Below, one piece after another: positions 50,651 to 62,895 of a stretch of 64,000 bases of DNA. Positions within the stretch are counted from its first letter, which is position 1. Every line of letters starts with the position of its first letter. Made by a program: the position numbers and the translations under genes. The DNA comes from Microcebus murinus. Lineage: Eukaryota > Chordata > Mammalia > Primates > Cheirogaleidae. The stretch lies in the NCBI RefSeq assembly GCF_040939455.1, contig NC_134109.1, positions 39,263,501-39,327,500 on the forward strand, given 5' to 3'. The notes beneath the pieces are model-generated. The model saw nothing but the letters and a program-made list of their open reading frames with translations. It was not told where the DNA came from and did no database searches.

Positions 50651-50692
<42 letters not shown>
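50651..50692. repeat. (TA)n microsatellite
   Basis: About 21 uninterrupted TA units. Likely polymorphic. Confidence 0.97.
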
Positions 50693-50694
<2 letters not shown>

Positions 50695-51317
50695 TGACAT
50701 ACTCACAACATATAGAGATTCTTTCATTATTTACTTTATAGAAAGGGGACAACATTCCACACATATTTTTCTTCATTTTGATTTTCTTACTCAATTTTTT
50801 GCAAATCCTTTTAAGTTAACCAATACAGCTCTAATTTATCCCTTTAATGGACACATATTATATACCATAACTTATTCTAACATTATCAAACTGATGGCTA
50901 TTCACTTTGCTTCCATGTTTTGCCACTAAACACAAATTCAGTAAATTTGTATATGTTTTTATACTCTGATAGCTTTATTTTTATGTGATAAATTCTCAGG
51001 CCTGGGATTAATGGGACAGTGGGCATATAAATTAAAATTTTTATTTTGATATAATTTTAGATTCACATGCAGTTGTAAGAAATAATAGAGATCCGATGGT
51101 ACCCTTTGCTAGTTTCCACCAATGGTAGTGTCTTGCAAAACTTTTGTACAACTATGATAGTACTATGGATACAGTACTGTACAGTCAAAATAAGGAGCAG
51201 TTTCATCATCATAAAGTGAAACTTTTATAGCCACTCTCACCCTACCCCTCCATGATCCCTGATAACTACTCATATTCTCCATTTCAATAATTTTGTCATT
51301 TCAAAAATGTTATATAA

Positions 51318-51643
51318 GGCCGGGCGCGGTGGCTCACGCCTGTAATCCTAGCACTTTGGGAGGCCGAGGCGGGCGGATCGCTCAAGGTCAGGAGTTTGAA
51401 ACCAGCCTGAGCGAGACCCCGTCTCTACCAAAAATAGAAAGAAACTAATTGACCAACTAAAAATATATATACAAAAAATTAGCCGGGCATGGTGGCGCAT
51501 GCCTGTAGTCCCAGCTACTCGGGAGGCTGAGGCAGTAGGATCGCTGAGCCCAGGAGATTGAGGTTGCTGTGAGCCAGGCTGACGCCTCGGCACTCACTCT
51601 AGCCTGGGCAACAAAGTGAGACTCTGTCTCAAAAAAAAAAAAA
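51318..51643 (+). mobile_element. Strepsirrhine Alu (AluL-type), low divergence
   Basis: It starts GGCCGGGCGCGGTGGCTCAC, retains many CpGs (GGCCGAGGCGGGCGGATCGC) and ends in an uninterrupted A-tail. The target duplication AAAAATGTTATATAA is perfect (51303-51317 and 51644-51658). These are marks of a young copy. The linker is altered (AATTGACCAACTAAAAATAT). Confidence 0.97.
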
Positions 51644-52304
51644 AAAAATGTTATATAAATGGAATCATACAACATGTAACTTTTGGGGATTGGATTTTTT
51701 TTTCACTCAACAAATTTTCCTGGGGATTCATCCAAGTTGTTGAGTTTATAAACAGCTTGTTCTTTTTATTGTGGAGTAGTGTTATTTCATTGTATGAATG
51801 TATCACAATTTGTTTAACCATTTTCCCATTGAAGGACATCTGAGTTGTTACCAGTTTTTGGCCATTAAAAAGAAAGCTGCTATAAACATTTGTACACAAG
51901 TATTTCATTTCTCTGGAATAAAGTTTTCATTTCTCTGGAAATGATATAATATTGCAAATATTGCAATAAATGCAAAATATTTCAATTGCTGGGTATTGTC
52001 ATAGATAGTTTCATGTTTAGTTTTTTTAAAGAAACTGCCAAAATATTTTTCAGAGTGGCTGTATCATTTTACATTCCCACCAGCAATATATTAGTGATCA
52101 GTTTCTCTGTATCCTCATCGGCATTTGTTGTTGTCACTTTTTAGTTTTAGCCATTCCAATAGGTGTGTGTAGTGATGTGGTTTTAGTTTGCATTTCCCCA
52201 GTGGTTGATGATGTTGAGCATGTTTTCAGGTGACTATTTGACATCTGTATACCCTCTCCAATAAAATGCCCATTTTAAGTATTTTACCTATTTTCTAAGT
52301 AGTC

Positions 52305-52626
52305 TTTTTTTTTCAGACAGAGTCTGACTCTGTTGCCTGGGCTAGAGTGCCATGGCGTCAGCCTAGCTCACAGCAATCTCAAACTCCTGGGCTCAAGCGT
52401 TCCTCCTGGCTCCACCTTCCAAGTAGCTAGGACTACAGGCATGTGCCATCATGTCCAGCTAATGTTTTCTATATATTTTTAGTTGGCCAATTCATTTCTT
52501 TCTATTTTTATTGGAGACGGGATCTCACTCTTGCTCAGGCTGGTTTTGAACTCCTGACCTTGAGTGATCCTCCTGCCTCGGCCTCCCAGAGTGCAGGATT
52601 CCAGGCATGAGCCACCATGCCTGGCC
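52305..52626 (-). mobile_element. Strepsirrhine Alu, older copy
   Basis: Reverse Alu with linker TTGGCCAATTCATTTC and many changes, ending 'ccaccatgcctggcc'. The duplication TAGTCTTTTT / TAGCCTTTTT is imperfect. Confidence 0.92.
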
Positions 52627-52904
52627 AAATTAGCCTTTTTTAAATATTGAGTTTTAAGAATTCTTTATATATTCTAGGTATTAATCCTTTTCTGGATATG
52701 TGCTTTGAAATATTTTTCTCAGTCTATATCTTTTATTTTCATACTCTTAACAAAGTCTTTCACAGAGCAAAAGTTTTTAATTTGGATATGGTTCAATTTA
52801 TCAATTTTTTATTTTATGGATTATACTTGCTGCCAAGTCTATGAACTTTCTATAATTCTTGATTCTGAATAGTCAATCGATGCAGCAAACTTGTTGCCTT
52901 TTTT

Positions 52905-53224
52905 TAAGAAATTGTCATAGTCACCCCAACCTTCAGCAACCATTACCCTGAGCAGTAAGCAGTCTCTACCAACAAAAAGATTATGACTCACTGAAGGCTC
53001 AGATAATTTTTTAGCATTTTTAGTAATAAAATATTTTAAATTAAGGTATATACATTGTTTTTAGACATAATGTTATTGTACACTGAATAGACTATAATAT
53101 AGCATAAACAACTTTTATATGCACAGGGAAACAAAATAAATTATGTAACTTGCTTTATTGTGACATTCATGTTATTATGGTGTTCTGAAACTGAACCCAT
53201 GATGTGTCTGAGATACACCTACAG
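52905..53224 (-). mobile_element. Tigger1 DNA transposon end fragment
   Basis: The phrases 'caccccaaccttcagcaacc', 'aagattatgactcactgaag', 'tagacataatgttattgtac' and 'ttatatgcacagggaaacaa' match, in reverse, the 5' non-coding end of Tigger1 (pogo family). The terminal repeat is at the right (near 53224), and the transposase part is missing. Confidence 0.78.
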
Positions 53225-53499
53225 TCAAATGCATAGAAACAGAAAGTAGAATGGTGGTTACCAGAGCTGAGGGGAGAGAGACCTGGGGAGTTGTCATTTA
53301 ATGGGTATAGATTTTCAGATTTGTGAGATGAAAACGTTTCTGGAGATCTGTTTTAGAACAATGTTGATTTTCTCCAGTGTGATTTATGTTTTTTAAAAAT
53401 TTTTGTGATTTAAATTCTATGCACCAAGATTACAAAAATACAACTAAGTATAATTATCTATATTTACTATTACCTGGGAGCCTTATGTTTTCATTTATC

Positions 53500-54076
53500 T
53501 TCATGTTGCTATCTACATTCCTTTCTATTCAACTTGAAGGATCCTCTTTAGCATTTCTGATAGAGCAAGTCTAGTGGTAATGAACTCCCTCAACTTCTGT
53601 TTACCTGAAAAAGTCTTAATTCTTCTTTCATTTTTGAAGGATACTTTTGCTAGATATAGTATTCTTGGTTGACAGAATTTTTTTAGCACTTTGAATATAT
53701 TATCACTAATAATCTTATAGAGGTTTCCTTGTATATGACAAGTCACTTTTGCTGCTTTTAAGATTCTCTATTTGACTTTAAATAATTTGATTATAACATA
53801 CCTCAGTATGATTCTCTTTCAGTTTTATCCTAGTTGGAGATCTTTGAGCATTTTGAGTTTATATGTTCATTTCCTTCCTTAGATATGGGAAGTTTGGGGC
53901 CATTATTTTTCAAATAAGCTCTATGTTCCTTTCTCTCTCTTTTCTCCTTCTTGGATCCCTATAATGTGAATACTGGTCAGCTTGATAGTGTCCTGTAAGT
54001 CCCTCAGGCACTCTTTACTTTTGGTCACCCTTTTTTCTTTTTGCTCCTCAGAATTTGATTATTTCAAATGACCTGT
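53500..54076 (-). repeat. Old L1/HAL1 ORF1 fragment
   Basis: On the minus strand 53746-53525 encodes ORF1 C-terminal wording (QPRILYLAKVSFKNERRIKT, then FSGKQKLREFITTRLALSE). Sequence to 54070 continues toward the ORF1 start with breaks. Confidence 0.75.
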
Positions 54077-54486
54077 TGATATGGTTTGGATATTTGTCCC
54101 CTCCAAATCTCATGTTGAAATTTTATCCCTAATGTTGAGGTGGCACCTAATGGGAGGTGTCTGGGTAATGGGGACAGATCCCTCATGAATGGCTTGGTGC
54201 CATCCTGACAGTAATGAGTGAGTTCTCCCTCTATTAGTTTCTGTGTGTGAAATGATCACTAAAAAGAGCCTGGCACTTCCTTCCCCCACCCCTGCTTCCT
54301 TCCTCTTTCCATGTGACACCTGCTGTCCTTCACCTTCTGCCATGAGTGGAAGCTTCCTGCCCTCGTCAGGTGAGATGCTGGTGCTGTGCTTCTTGTACAG
54401 TCTGCACAACCATAAGCCAAATAAAACCTCTTTTCTTTATAAATACCAGACTCAGGTATTCCTTTATAGCAACACAGACTAAAACA
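54077..54486 (+). mobile_element. MaLR (MST/THE1-like) LTR
   Basis: It begins TGATATGGTTTGGATATTTG, contains 'caaatctcatgttgaaattt', 'aatgggaggtgtctgggtaa', an AATAAA signal at 54420-54425, and ends with 'tttatagcaacacagactaa' and AACA. These are the landmarks of ERVL-MaLR LTRs. The open frames inside are not genes. Confidence 0.9.
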
Positions 54487-54690
54487 GAAAAATTGGTGCC
54501 AAGAAGTGGGGCATTGTTATACCTAAAAATGTGAAAGCACCTTTGGAACTGGTAATGGGCAGAGGCTGGAAGAGTTTAGAGGTCTCAGAAGAAGACAGGA
54601 AGATAAGGGAAAGTTTGGGACTTATTAGAGACTGTATAAGTGGTTGTGACTAAAATGCTAATAGAAATATTAATAGTGAAGGCTAAAATG
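54487..54690 (+). mobile_element. Start of MaLR internal region
   Basis: Directly after the LTR comes 'aaattggtgccaagaagtgg', the primer-site region of MaLR elements, and 'gaactggtaatgggcagagg'. The internal part breaks off after about 200 bp, so this is an LTR with a short internal remnant, without a second LTR. Confidence 0.8.
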
Positions 54691-55120
54691 GACCCATTAG
54701 GAAGCTATTGCAGTTATTCAAGTGAAAGGTGATGATACGTAGGTTGAGAGTGGTACAGTGAACAGATTTGAAAATTAGGAACAAACACCAAGGAGAAGGT
54801 GAGAGGGAGAGGAGGTGTCAAAGTTGGCTCAGGATTTGGACATGAGAAGTTAGGGGGAGGCAGTGGCAGGCATTGGGGCAAGGAACACCTAAGGAGGAAT
54901 AAAGGGAAAGCAGGATCACTAGTTCCATTTTGGTTAGGGTGAGTAGTCAGATATACAGGTCTAGAGCTCAAAAGAGAAGAGGAGGAGGGAGCCCAGAACT
55001 GAGCTGTGAGCAACTCTGACATTTAAAGGACAGGAAGAAAAGAATGAGCCTGCAAAGGGGATAGAGAATGAGCAGCCAGGAGTGTTAGAGGAAACAGGAG
55101 AGAGTTGTTCCTCGGAAGCC
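54690..55120. repeat. Ancient interspersed repeat, copy 3
   Basis: The wording 'cccattaggaagctattgca', 'gttattcaagtgaaaggtga' and 'gtcaaagttggctcaggatt' matches the repeat seen at 37380 and 48090. It is purine-rich, which creates long but meaningless open frames on the opposite strand (55022-54714 and 55326-54961). 55120-55510 shows nothing clear. Confidence 0.5.
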
Positions 55121-55519
55121 AAGGGAACACTTTTCAGAGGAGGAATGGCAAGTGCCCCACTCTGGATCCATAAGAATTTTGGGATGCCCTCTCTTGGCTC
55201 CTGCAATGTGTGGAAACAGTAAATGGTCTCTGCCCCTCCACCCCATACTTCTCTGTGGCACACCAGGTGGTGCAGATGACTTCTTTCCCAGCCTTGCTGT
55301 CTGTCTCCTGAGATTCCACCTAGCACAGGGCCCAGGTTTTCTCTACTCTGAGATCTGGATCCCTGAAGTAACCATTAAATGATGCGACATGCAAAATAAC
55401 TGTATGAAATTTCGATCATGTAGTCCACACTCTTGAAATGTGTTTAGTCCTTTCTCAAATATTACTTGCCTCGGCTGCTAAAATATTTACTCCTGGCATC
55501 CAGAGGCTTGAAGATGAAT

Positions 55520-55900
55520 TCTGGTTACCTATTGCTACATAACAAACCACCTCAGACATAGTTGCTTATCAAAATAACAACAGAATTTATTTTGTTCATG
55601 AATCTGCAAGTTGTGCAGGGCTCCCTCAGGGATAGCTCATCTCTTCTGTATTTGCAGCTACTTGAAGTTGGGGGCGGGGGCTAGGATCATCTGACGCTCA
55701 CCAGGTCTAGTGCTGGGGCTAGGAAAATGCAAACAGCTGGGGCTGGAACTGCTGGTGCTCCTCAGGCATCTCTCTGTGTGGTCTCTAGCAAGGTGGCTTA
55801 GGGCAGCCAGACTTGTAACCTGCCAGTTTAAGGACAGAGAGACAGAGATGCTGTATCACTTTTTATGACTTAACATCAGAAGTTTCATGGTGTCTCTTCC
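55520..55900. repeat. Ancient medium-reiterated repeat, family not assigned
   Basis: Wording 'tggttacctattgctacata', 'acaaaccacctcagacatag' and 'gcaaggtggcttagggcagc' marks a common old mammalian repeat whose name I do not assign. Confidence 0.5.
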
Positions 55901-56268
55901 ACTACATCCTATTCTTTAGAATCATTAGATTTTTTAGAATCATTAGAACAACATATTCAAAGAGAGAGGAATTACATTTCACCTTTGATGGAGGAGTGTC
56001 AAAGAAATTGCAGACATGTTTTAAAACCACCATACTATGATAGAAAAGGACAAATTAGAAAAGTCTCAAGAGAGCTCAGCTAGTTTAAAGCTTGAATTTT
56101 TCAGGTGTGGAAGCCTGAGACTCAAAGAGGATAACTGAGTTGTTCAAACTTTTCACTCAAGGCAAGCACTGAACTGGAATAAAAACACTTTCTTGACTTC
56201 GTCTTTGAGACTGTGCCTCAGGATTAAGACTTTTTTTCCCTAAAGATAATAGCAGTCGCTGATTACTA

Positions 56269-56585
<317 letters not shown>

Positions 56586-57440
56586 TCTTGATGGTTTAAC
56601 TGACCAGTAAGGAATCTGATATTATTACCATATCGTGAACAAATCTGTAATATGTTAAAGTACTAAAAAAACAGAAGCATTATTCCCAGACACTCGTTTA
56701 GCTTTCTGAAAGAGATTGATTGGTTTGCTTAAATAAAAGTCATGGTGATTTTTAGGGATTTAAGTGCAGTGAGGAAAAAAACTGTTCTTCAAGACAGTTT
56801 CTAAATTTTATCTCCTTTGGAACATTTTTCTGGTTCAACCTAGTCAGTAATTATGGCTTTTGCTCAAAGGCAAATTTAAAGTGAAACTACTGAAGCTTAA
56901 GTGTTCTTTGACCCCTTTTGATGTATTCACACAGTTATTCTTTTATAAAACTTGCAAGAATAAGATCTTTCAACTGCAATCAGTTAAAGCCAGTTGTGTG
57001 AGGTGATGTTAGAATGGCCAGTGGCACTTTTAGGACCCAGATGAGGGACAGATGAGTTGGGGACATATTTTATTTGAGTTTAATGGGGTATGTTTAGGTG
57101 GTTTTCAGTTTCTTGAGTGTCAGTCTAAGGAGTGGATAGATGTCAGAATGATGTCAGGATGGCTTTCAATATGCTCCTGTGGCCCACTGTGCCTGCTCAG
57201 CCAGTAGTTGACAGGAAGGTACAAGGCCAGAGCCGAGACCACCATATAGAAGTGTCTTATGGCGCTGTGACAGGCAGCTCCCAATGGCTCCCAAGGATGC
57301 TGCCCCCTGTGTAATGCTACCTTTGTAATCCCTTACCTGAATGTGGTGAGGCCTAAGGACTTATTCCAACTGAATAGTGATGGGGTGTCACTTCTGTGAT
57401 TAAGTTACAAAAAAGACTGTGGCTTTGTCTTTTTAAAAAA
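56586..57440. other. Intergenic DNA without recognised feature
   Basis: No exon, RNA gene or named repeat is seen. The short frame at 57132-57314 has no domain and no splice or promoter context. Confidence 0.6.
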
Positions 57441-58495
57441 TGTCTTTAAAATTTTTTTAATTATTTAAATAGTTGTATATCTTTATAGGGTACATGTGAT
57501 GTTTTAATACAGGCATACGATGTGTATTAATCAAATCAGGGTAATTGGAGTATCCAGCACCTCAGGCATTTATCATTTCTTTGTGTTAGGAACATTTCCA
57601 CACTTTTAGTTATTTTAAAGTATGTCCTAACTTACTGTTGATTATAGTCACTTTGTTATGCTATCAAATATTGTTCATTATATCTAACTATATTTTTGTA
57701 CCCATTATCCCCACTTTATACCTCTCCCCTCTAACCTTTCCCACCTCTGATAACCATCATTCTAGTCTCTGGCTCCATGAGAGCAATTGTTTTTAATATT
57801 TAACTTCCACATATGAGCGAGAACATACAAGATTTATCTTCCTTTGTTCGGCTTATTTCACTCAACATAATGTTTTCCAGTTCCATCCATGTTGTTGCAA
57901 ATGTCAGGATTTCATTATTTTTTGTGGCTAGATAATATTCCATTATGTACATGTACTACAATTTCTTTATCTATTCATCTGTTGATGGACAGTTAGGTTG
58001 ATTACAAATCCTGGCTATTATAAAGAGTGCAGATATTTTTCGATAAACTGATTTCCCCTCCTTTGGATATATATACCCAACAGTGAGATTGCTGGATCAT
58101 ATGGTAGTTCTATTTTTAGTTTTTTTGAGGAACCTTCATACTTTTCTCCTTAATGGTTGCACTAATTTACATTCCCACCAACAGTGTATGAGCGTTGTCC
58201 TTTCTCCACATCCTCTCCAGCATTCATGATTAGCTGTCTTTTTGATAAAAGCCATTTTAACTGTGGTGAGATGTATCTCATTGTAGTTTTGATTTGCATT
58301 TCTCTGATGACTAATGATGTTGAGCATATTTTCATATACCTGTTGGCCATTTGCATGTCTTCTTTTGAGGACTGTCTACTCAGATCCTTTTTCCATTTTT
58401 TAGTCAGATTATTTGATTTTTTCCTATTGAGTTGTTGGAGCTCCTTATATATTGTAGCTATTAATCCCTTGTCATGTGGCTTCATCTTGCTAGCA
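57440..58495 (-). mobile_element. L1MB-like 3' fragment
   Basis: The 3' UTR at the left ('aaatcagggtaattggagta') is the same as at 38930 and the inverse of 18700. ORF2 C-terminal wording appears on the minus strand (58327-58136, [10 protein letters not shown]; 58554-58162, [18 protein letters not shown]). The 5' part is missing. Confidence 0.88.
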
Positions 58496-58555
58496 TGTCG
58501 CTTCTTACTGGTATACTTTGATGAAGCCAGCTGCCATGTAGTGAGATGCTCCATG

Positions 58556-60550
58556 GAGAGGGTTTGGGTTTTCCAAAATTATCCTACAAAAATACAGGGG
58601 GAAATGTATTATAGAGGCATCTCAGGCAATTAATCTAAAAATTAGGTTTATAGATTTTGTGATATTTGTGGTTTATGTCAACTTTTTAAAATTTGTACTT
58701 GGTTGTTATTTATTTTCCCATTCTAAATACATATTCATTTTCTCACCTAATAAAAGTTTTAAACACTTGACACTGTGCCAAAGAATTTTATTATTTAATA
58801 TTTTATGGATGTCTTGGGGAAATTGTTATAAAAACAATACATTTATTTTGTAAAGAGACCCAGGAAAAAATATGACTGGAGAGACTGCTTTCTATATGTA
58901 GAGAGAGACCTCAGATCTCAGCATTTAACATGCTTGGCATACAGAAGATTCTTAATAAATATTCTTGAGGGAGGGAGGGAAAGAATGAAAGACTTATACA
59001 GAGGCTACATAGGACCACAGTCTGTCTTACATTGCAATAGTACTGTATCACTATGCTTTGTCCAAAACACTTAACACAGCACTTCAAGGAGCAAACAAAA
59101 AAGAAAATTAAAGTTAAAAGTTACTCTATTTATTTGAATCAAATGATCAACATGCAAGGTTTTCTAAGAGTTAGAAGTAATTTTTAAAAGTTAGTATGGT
59201 CTCTTACCTATAAAATAGCATCACACAAACACAAGAAAAAGAAGCAGAATTATATCTTTTAAAAATAACTTTCCAAAAGAGACATATTTGGCAAGGGCAA
59301 TTGAATTTTTGATTTGACTAGATGCCAGCATAATGTACTGAAGGCAGTAAGAACAAATAGGCATATCATTTTATTTGTGATAAAGCTGCAGGAAGTCCTT
59401 TAATGCTGCAGATATTCCTTTGAGTTGGAATACCACTTGTTTAGTCCAACTTGAGCAATGGTAAACATAATTTTCAAATTCTTTTAGAATTTTATTGATT
59501 TTCACCAAGATCCTGAGGTGACTGAAGTGTATATTATTATATATGATAAGATGAATCAAATTATAAGGGATATATTTTTTTAAATGCAAGACCATTAAAA
59601 AACATCTTCGCTGTTGATTGTACTTTTTGTATCTAAGTAATCTTTACTTATGCAATATGGAATCATACTAAAAGTAATAAAGTTAACATGAAACAGACAC
59701 AAATATGGGCAAAATAGCAAAATAGAAATCCTTATCCAAACAAATATCCATACATTTCCCAAAAAACTGCAAAGGATTATTGCAGAAAAATGATTAATAA
59801 TTAGTGTTGTTAGGTTTTGAATAAATGAAAAGGGAATATTAATATAATCCTATTAATGCAGAGCTCCCATTATGCATATTATGTCAATTAGCAGAACTTA
59901 TTAACCAAAGGGTGAATTTTTAGCAATAAATGAAAAACAAACTCTTTGCTGCAAAATCAAAGATAATCAGTCACCAAATACCAAAGTTTGTTAATGAGCT
60001 TTATTTGATGATAATTTTCTCTAATTATATTGGAATGACAAAACTAATTTAATAATGGTTTCTGGTATAAAAATATAACTATTTGTTATATTTCTTTAAA
60101 AAATAATTAGGCTAAAAAGGAAAAGATATATAATTCCTATGCTTTCAAGCTTAAATGTAAATTTTGAGCTTTTTATCTACTTTTAATGATCAACATCACC
60201 TAAATATTAGAAAGTAAGACTAAAATTTTTTATTATATTAATAAAACATATCAAAATTTTAGTTGCTTTTCTTCAGGGGAAGGCAATAGGTAGAAAGGCT
60301 CTAAAATTACCTGTCTTATTGCTGTTCCATCTTATTGTGGGTATAGAGAAATTAAACTGATAGGTTATCATTGCAGAGCTCACTTTACTCCATGATTTTA
60401 AACCAATGAGCAATCAAATCTCTACATAGTCCTCTGAAAAGCTCAAAAATTATTTAAAAGGAGAACAGTAGGAATGAAAATGAGAAAATTAAATGTCAAG
60501 TTTATAGCAATCTTTTAAATTTATTTTAAAGAGTTAGATTTTAATCACTT
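58556..60550. other. AT-rich unique DNA, possible conserved non-coding element
   Basis: No interspersed repeat is recognisable over about 2 kb. The part 59800-60100 is dense in TAATTA, CTAATTA and ATGCATATTATG motifs of the kind bound by homeodomain and POU factors, and is unusually free of repeat debris. Whether it is conserved cannot be seen from one sequence. Confidence 0.3.
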
Positions 60551-60564
60551 TAAGAAAACTACTG

Positions 60565-60898
<334 letters not shown>

Positions 60899-60964
60899 AA
60901 GAAAACTACTGAAAAAAAATGAAGCCTATGGATGCCAGCTTCTCCTTTTAAATATATTGATTTG

Positions 60965-61135
60965 TTAGTTCATTCATTCACCAATTTATTGTTTAGTAGG
61001 TATGATATGAGCACCTTGGTACCTACTATGTACCAAGCACTGTGCTAAATGCTGGGATTATACTGAGGAACCTAGAGGACATGATTCCTTCCATGATCTC
61101 TGCCCTCATGGAGTTTCATTCTCACAAGATGCTTT
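60965..61135 (-). repeat. L2 3'-end fragment
   Basis: 'ttcattcattcaccaattta', 'tactatgtaccaagcactgt', 'aaatgctgggattatactga', 'tgccctcatggagtttcatt': the standard L2 phrase order. Confidence 0.8.
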
Positions 61136-61457
61136 ACCTGGCAAACTAGGAAACATGCTCTGGAGTCTCACAAACTGACTGCAGTTTTAAAGAGTATTTT
61201 ATTATCTGTATTTGGAGACAAAATCTTGTAAAAGTATCCAAATAAAGGATGAAATAATTCTGTAAGTTCAATTAAGATCATCACTTAACCTGTTTGAAAA
61301 AGAAGAGAAACAACTCATTTTACTATACGCTACTTGAGCATGGCTTAAAGGAAAATGTATCTGTGCTTCATTGCATTCCTGCTATAGACTCATTGAATCA
61401 TTGTGGGCAGCTAAGACAACTGGGCTTACATTTTCTCACTTATAAAATGGAAGTTCT

Positions 61458-61618
61458 GGCTGGGTGTTATGGCTCAAACCTATAATCCTAGCACTTTGGG
61501 AAGCCAAAGTGGGAAGATCTTTTGAGCCCAGGAGTTTGAGGTTGTAGTGAGCTATGATCACACCACTGCACTCTAGCCTAGGCATCAGAGTGAGACCTTG
61601 TCTCAAAAAAGAAAAGAA
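61458..61618 (+). mobile_element. Monomeric Alu (FLAM-like)
   Basis: Single-arm Alu: GGCTGGGTGTTATGGCTCAA ... 'gagtgagaccttgtctcaaa', about 160 bp with an (A)nG tail. The duplication TATAAAATGGAA / TATAAAATAGGAA lies at 61441 and 61621. It is the left-arm type ancestral to dimeric Alu or a truncated copy. Confidence 0.85.
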
Positions 61619-61619
61619 A

Positions 61620-62640
61620 ATATAAAATAGGAATCCTTTATTATCTATGATCTTAAGATTTTTAAGATAAGTGAGATTATATATGAGTGCTCAGTTGAAC
61701 CACCTACTTCAAACATTATTGTACATTAGTTTATTATTGCTGGACAATAGGAAAGATAAGGAAAAAAAATCCTGAAATAAAGTCAAGCTCAATTTGTTGT
61801 GTAGGTTCAGGTGCTCTTCATTAAAAAAACTAGAGCTTTTAGCTCATTCTGAGAACACCAGAAATAAAAGTTTTCTAGCTGCCCTGTTGTGTTCGATTGT
61901 GATAGGGAGCAATGGACTAGGCCCATTTCTTCCAACAACGGAATCTCATCTCCATTGTTACACACGTATAGATTTGTAGGCAGGTGCATTTTATAGACAT
62001 GTATTAAAGAGAGTCAAAGGCAAAGAATTAACACCTGCATAAAAGATGCAAACCAGGCCTTCACATTAAAGAGTATAAATTGATCAAATGAAAATGTAGT
62101 AAATGACATCCTAATGGTCCTTATTCTGGCTTCCTAATTCTCTGCACACAAGATGCTTTTATGCACCACTGAAGTAGAGCCATCACAGCCCACTAGCCCC
62201 AGTTAGTCTAATTACAGCCTAATGCTCTCCAAATATGTCTGGGATAAAAGCCTGTGCAACCTGCCTTTCCTTAATTTAAATGGGTCAGATTGAGCACTTT
62301 TAAAAATCCAAACTGTAGTATAATGTTATAGTACACACAAAATGTGCATTCTTAAGGAGAATATGCATTTAAGCTATCTTTGGCATGGTAACCTGTCTCA
62401 GTACACAGACTGAGAATTTTCAAAGTAGAGGAGTTGGAGGATTAATGGGATCATCTGATTAATCTGCTGTGAAAACTGTAAACAAAAGTTATTATTTAGT
62501 CTCCATGTTTTATCATTTTTATTCACTATGGGCATGCAGTTTTCCATGTCTTAAGACATGGAAAAAATGAGTTAGATGATTGTTTTATCATATTATCAAT
62601 GTAACAATAATAGCTAATAAGTGAATTACATGATTATTTC
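61620..62640. other. Mostly unique intergenic DNA
   Basis: No gene seen. 62100-62300 has TCTAATTACAGCCTAATG and little repeat debris, similar in character to conserved non-coding elements. A perfect palindrome lies at 62540-62565. Confidence 0.35.
62540..62565. repeat. 26-bp perfect palindrome
   Basis: The half TTTTCCATGTCTT is followed directly by its exact inverse complement with no spacer. Confidence 0.97.
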
Positions 62641-62680
62641 ATCATGTTATTAATGTAATAATAATAAGCACTAATTGCTT
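62573..62680. repeat. Imperfect tandem duplication, ~54-bp unit
   Basis: 'atgattgttttatcatatta' at about 62576 recurs as 'atgattatttcatcatgtta' at about 62630. The rest of both units also matches (AATGTAACAATAATAGCTAA / AATGTAATAATAATAAGCAC). Divergence shows it is old. Confidence 0.8.
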
Positions 62681-62895
62681 TACATATATTAACTCATTTA
62701 GTCCTATATGAGACATACAATCACGGTGAGACACATACTGTTATTATCACTATTTTAGAGTTGAGGAAAACAATGCATAGAGGGGTTAAGTTACCTCATG
62801 TCCAGCAACATGCAAGTGGTATACCTGGGATTTGAACCCAGGCTGTCTGTCTCTAGGTCAGATCTTTTAACTACTACATTAGACTGCCTGAATGA
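62665..62895 (-). repeat. MIR element
   Basis: Inverse MIR wording: 'ctttacatatattaactcat', 'gaggggttaagttacctcat', 'gggatttgaacccaggctgt', 'ttttaactactacattagac'. Confidence 0.85.

Larger units (their letters stand above)
50700..52880 (-). repeat. Old L1M 3' part interrupted by two Alus
   Basis: Minus-oriented L1M wording appears at 50770-50990, 51030-51317 ('tttagattcacatgcagttg'), 51659-52304 ('ggtttttggccattaaaaag'-type, 'tgctataaacatttgtacac', 'tttacattcccaccagcaat') and 52627-52880 ('ttctttatatattctaggta', 'gcaaaagtttttaatttgga'). No frame is open. Confidence 0.75.

Noticed and set aside
54077..54534. Several 60-100 codon frames on both strands
   Set aside because: They lie within the MaLR LTR and are chance frames in a repeat.
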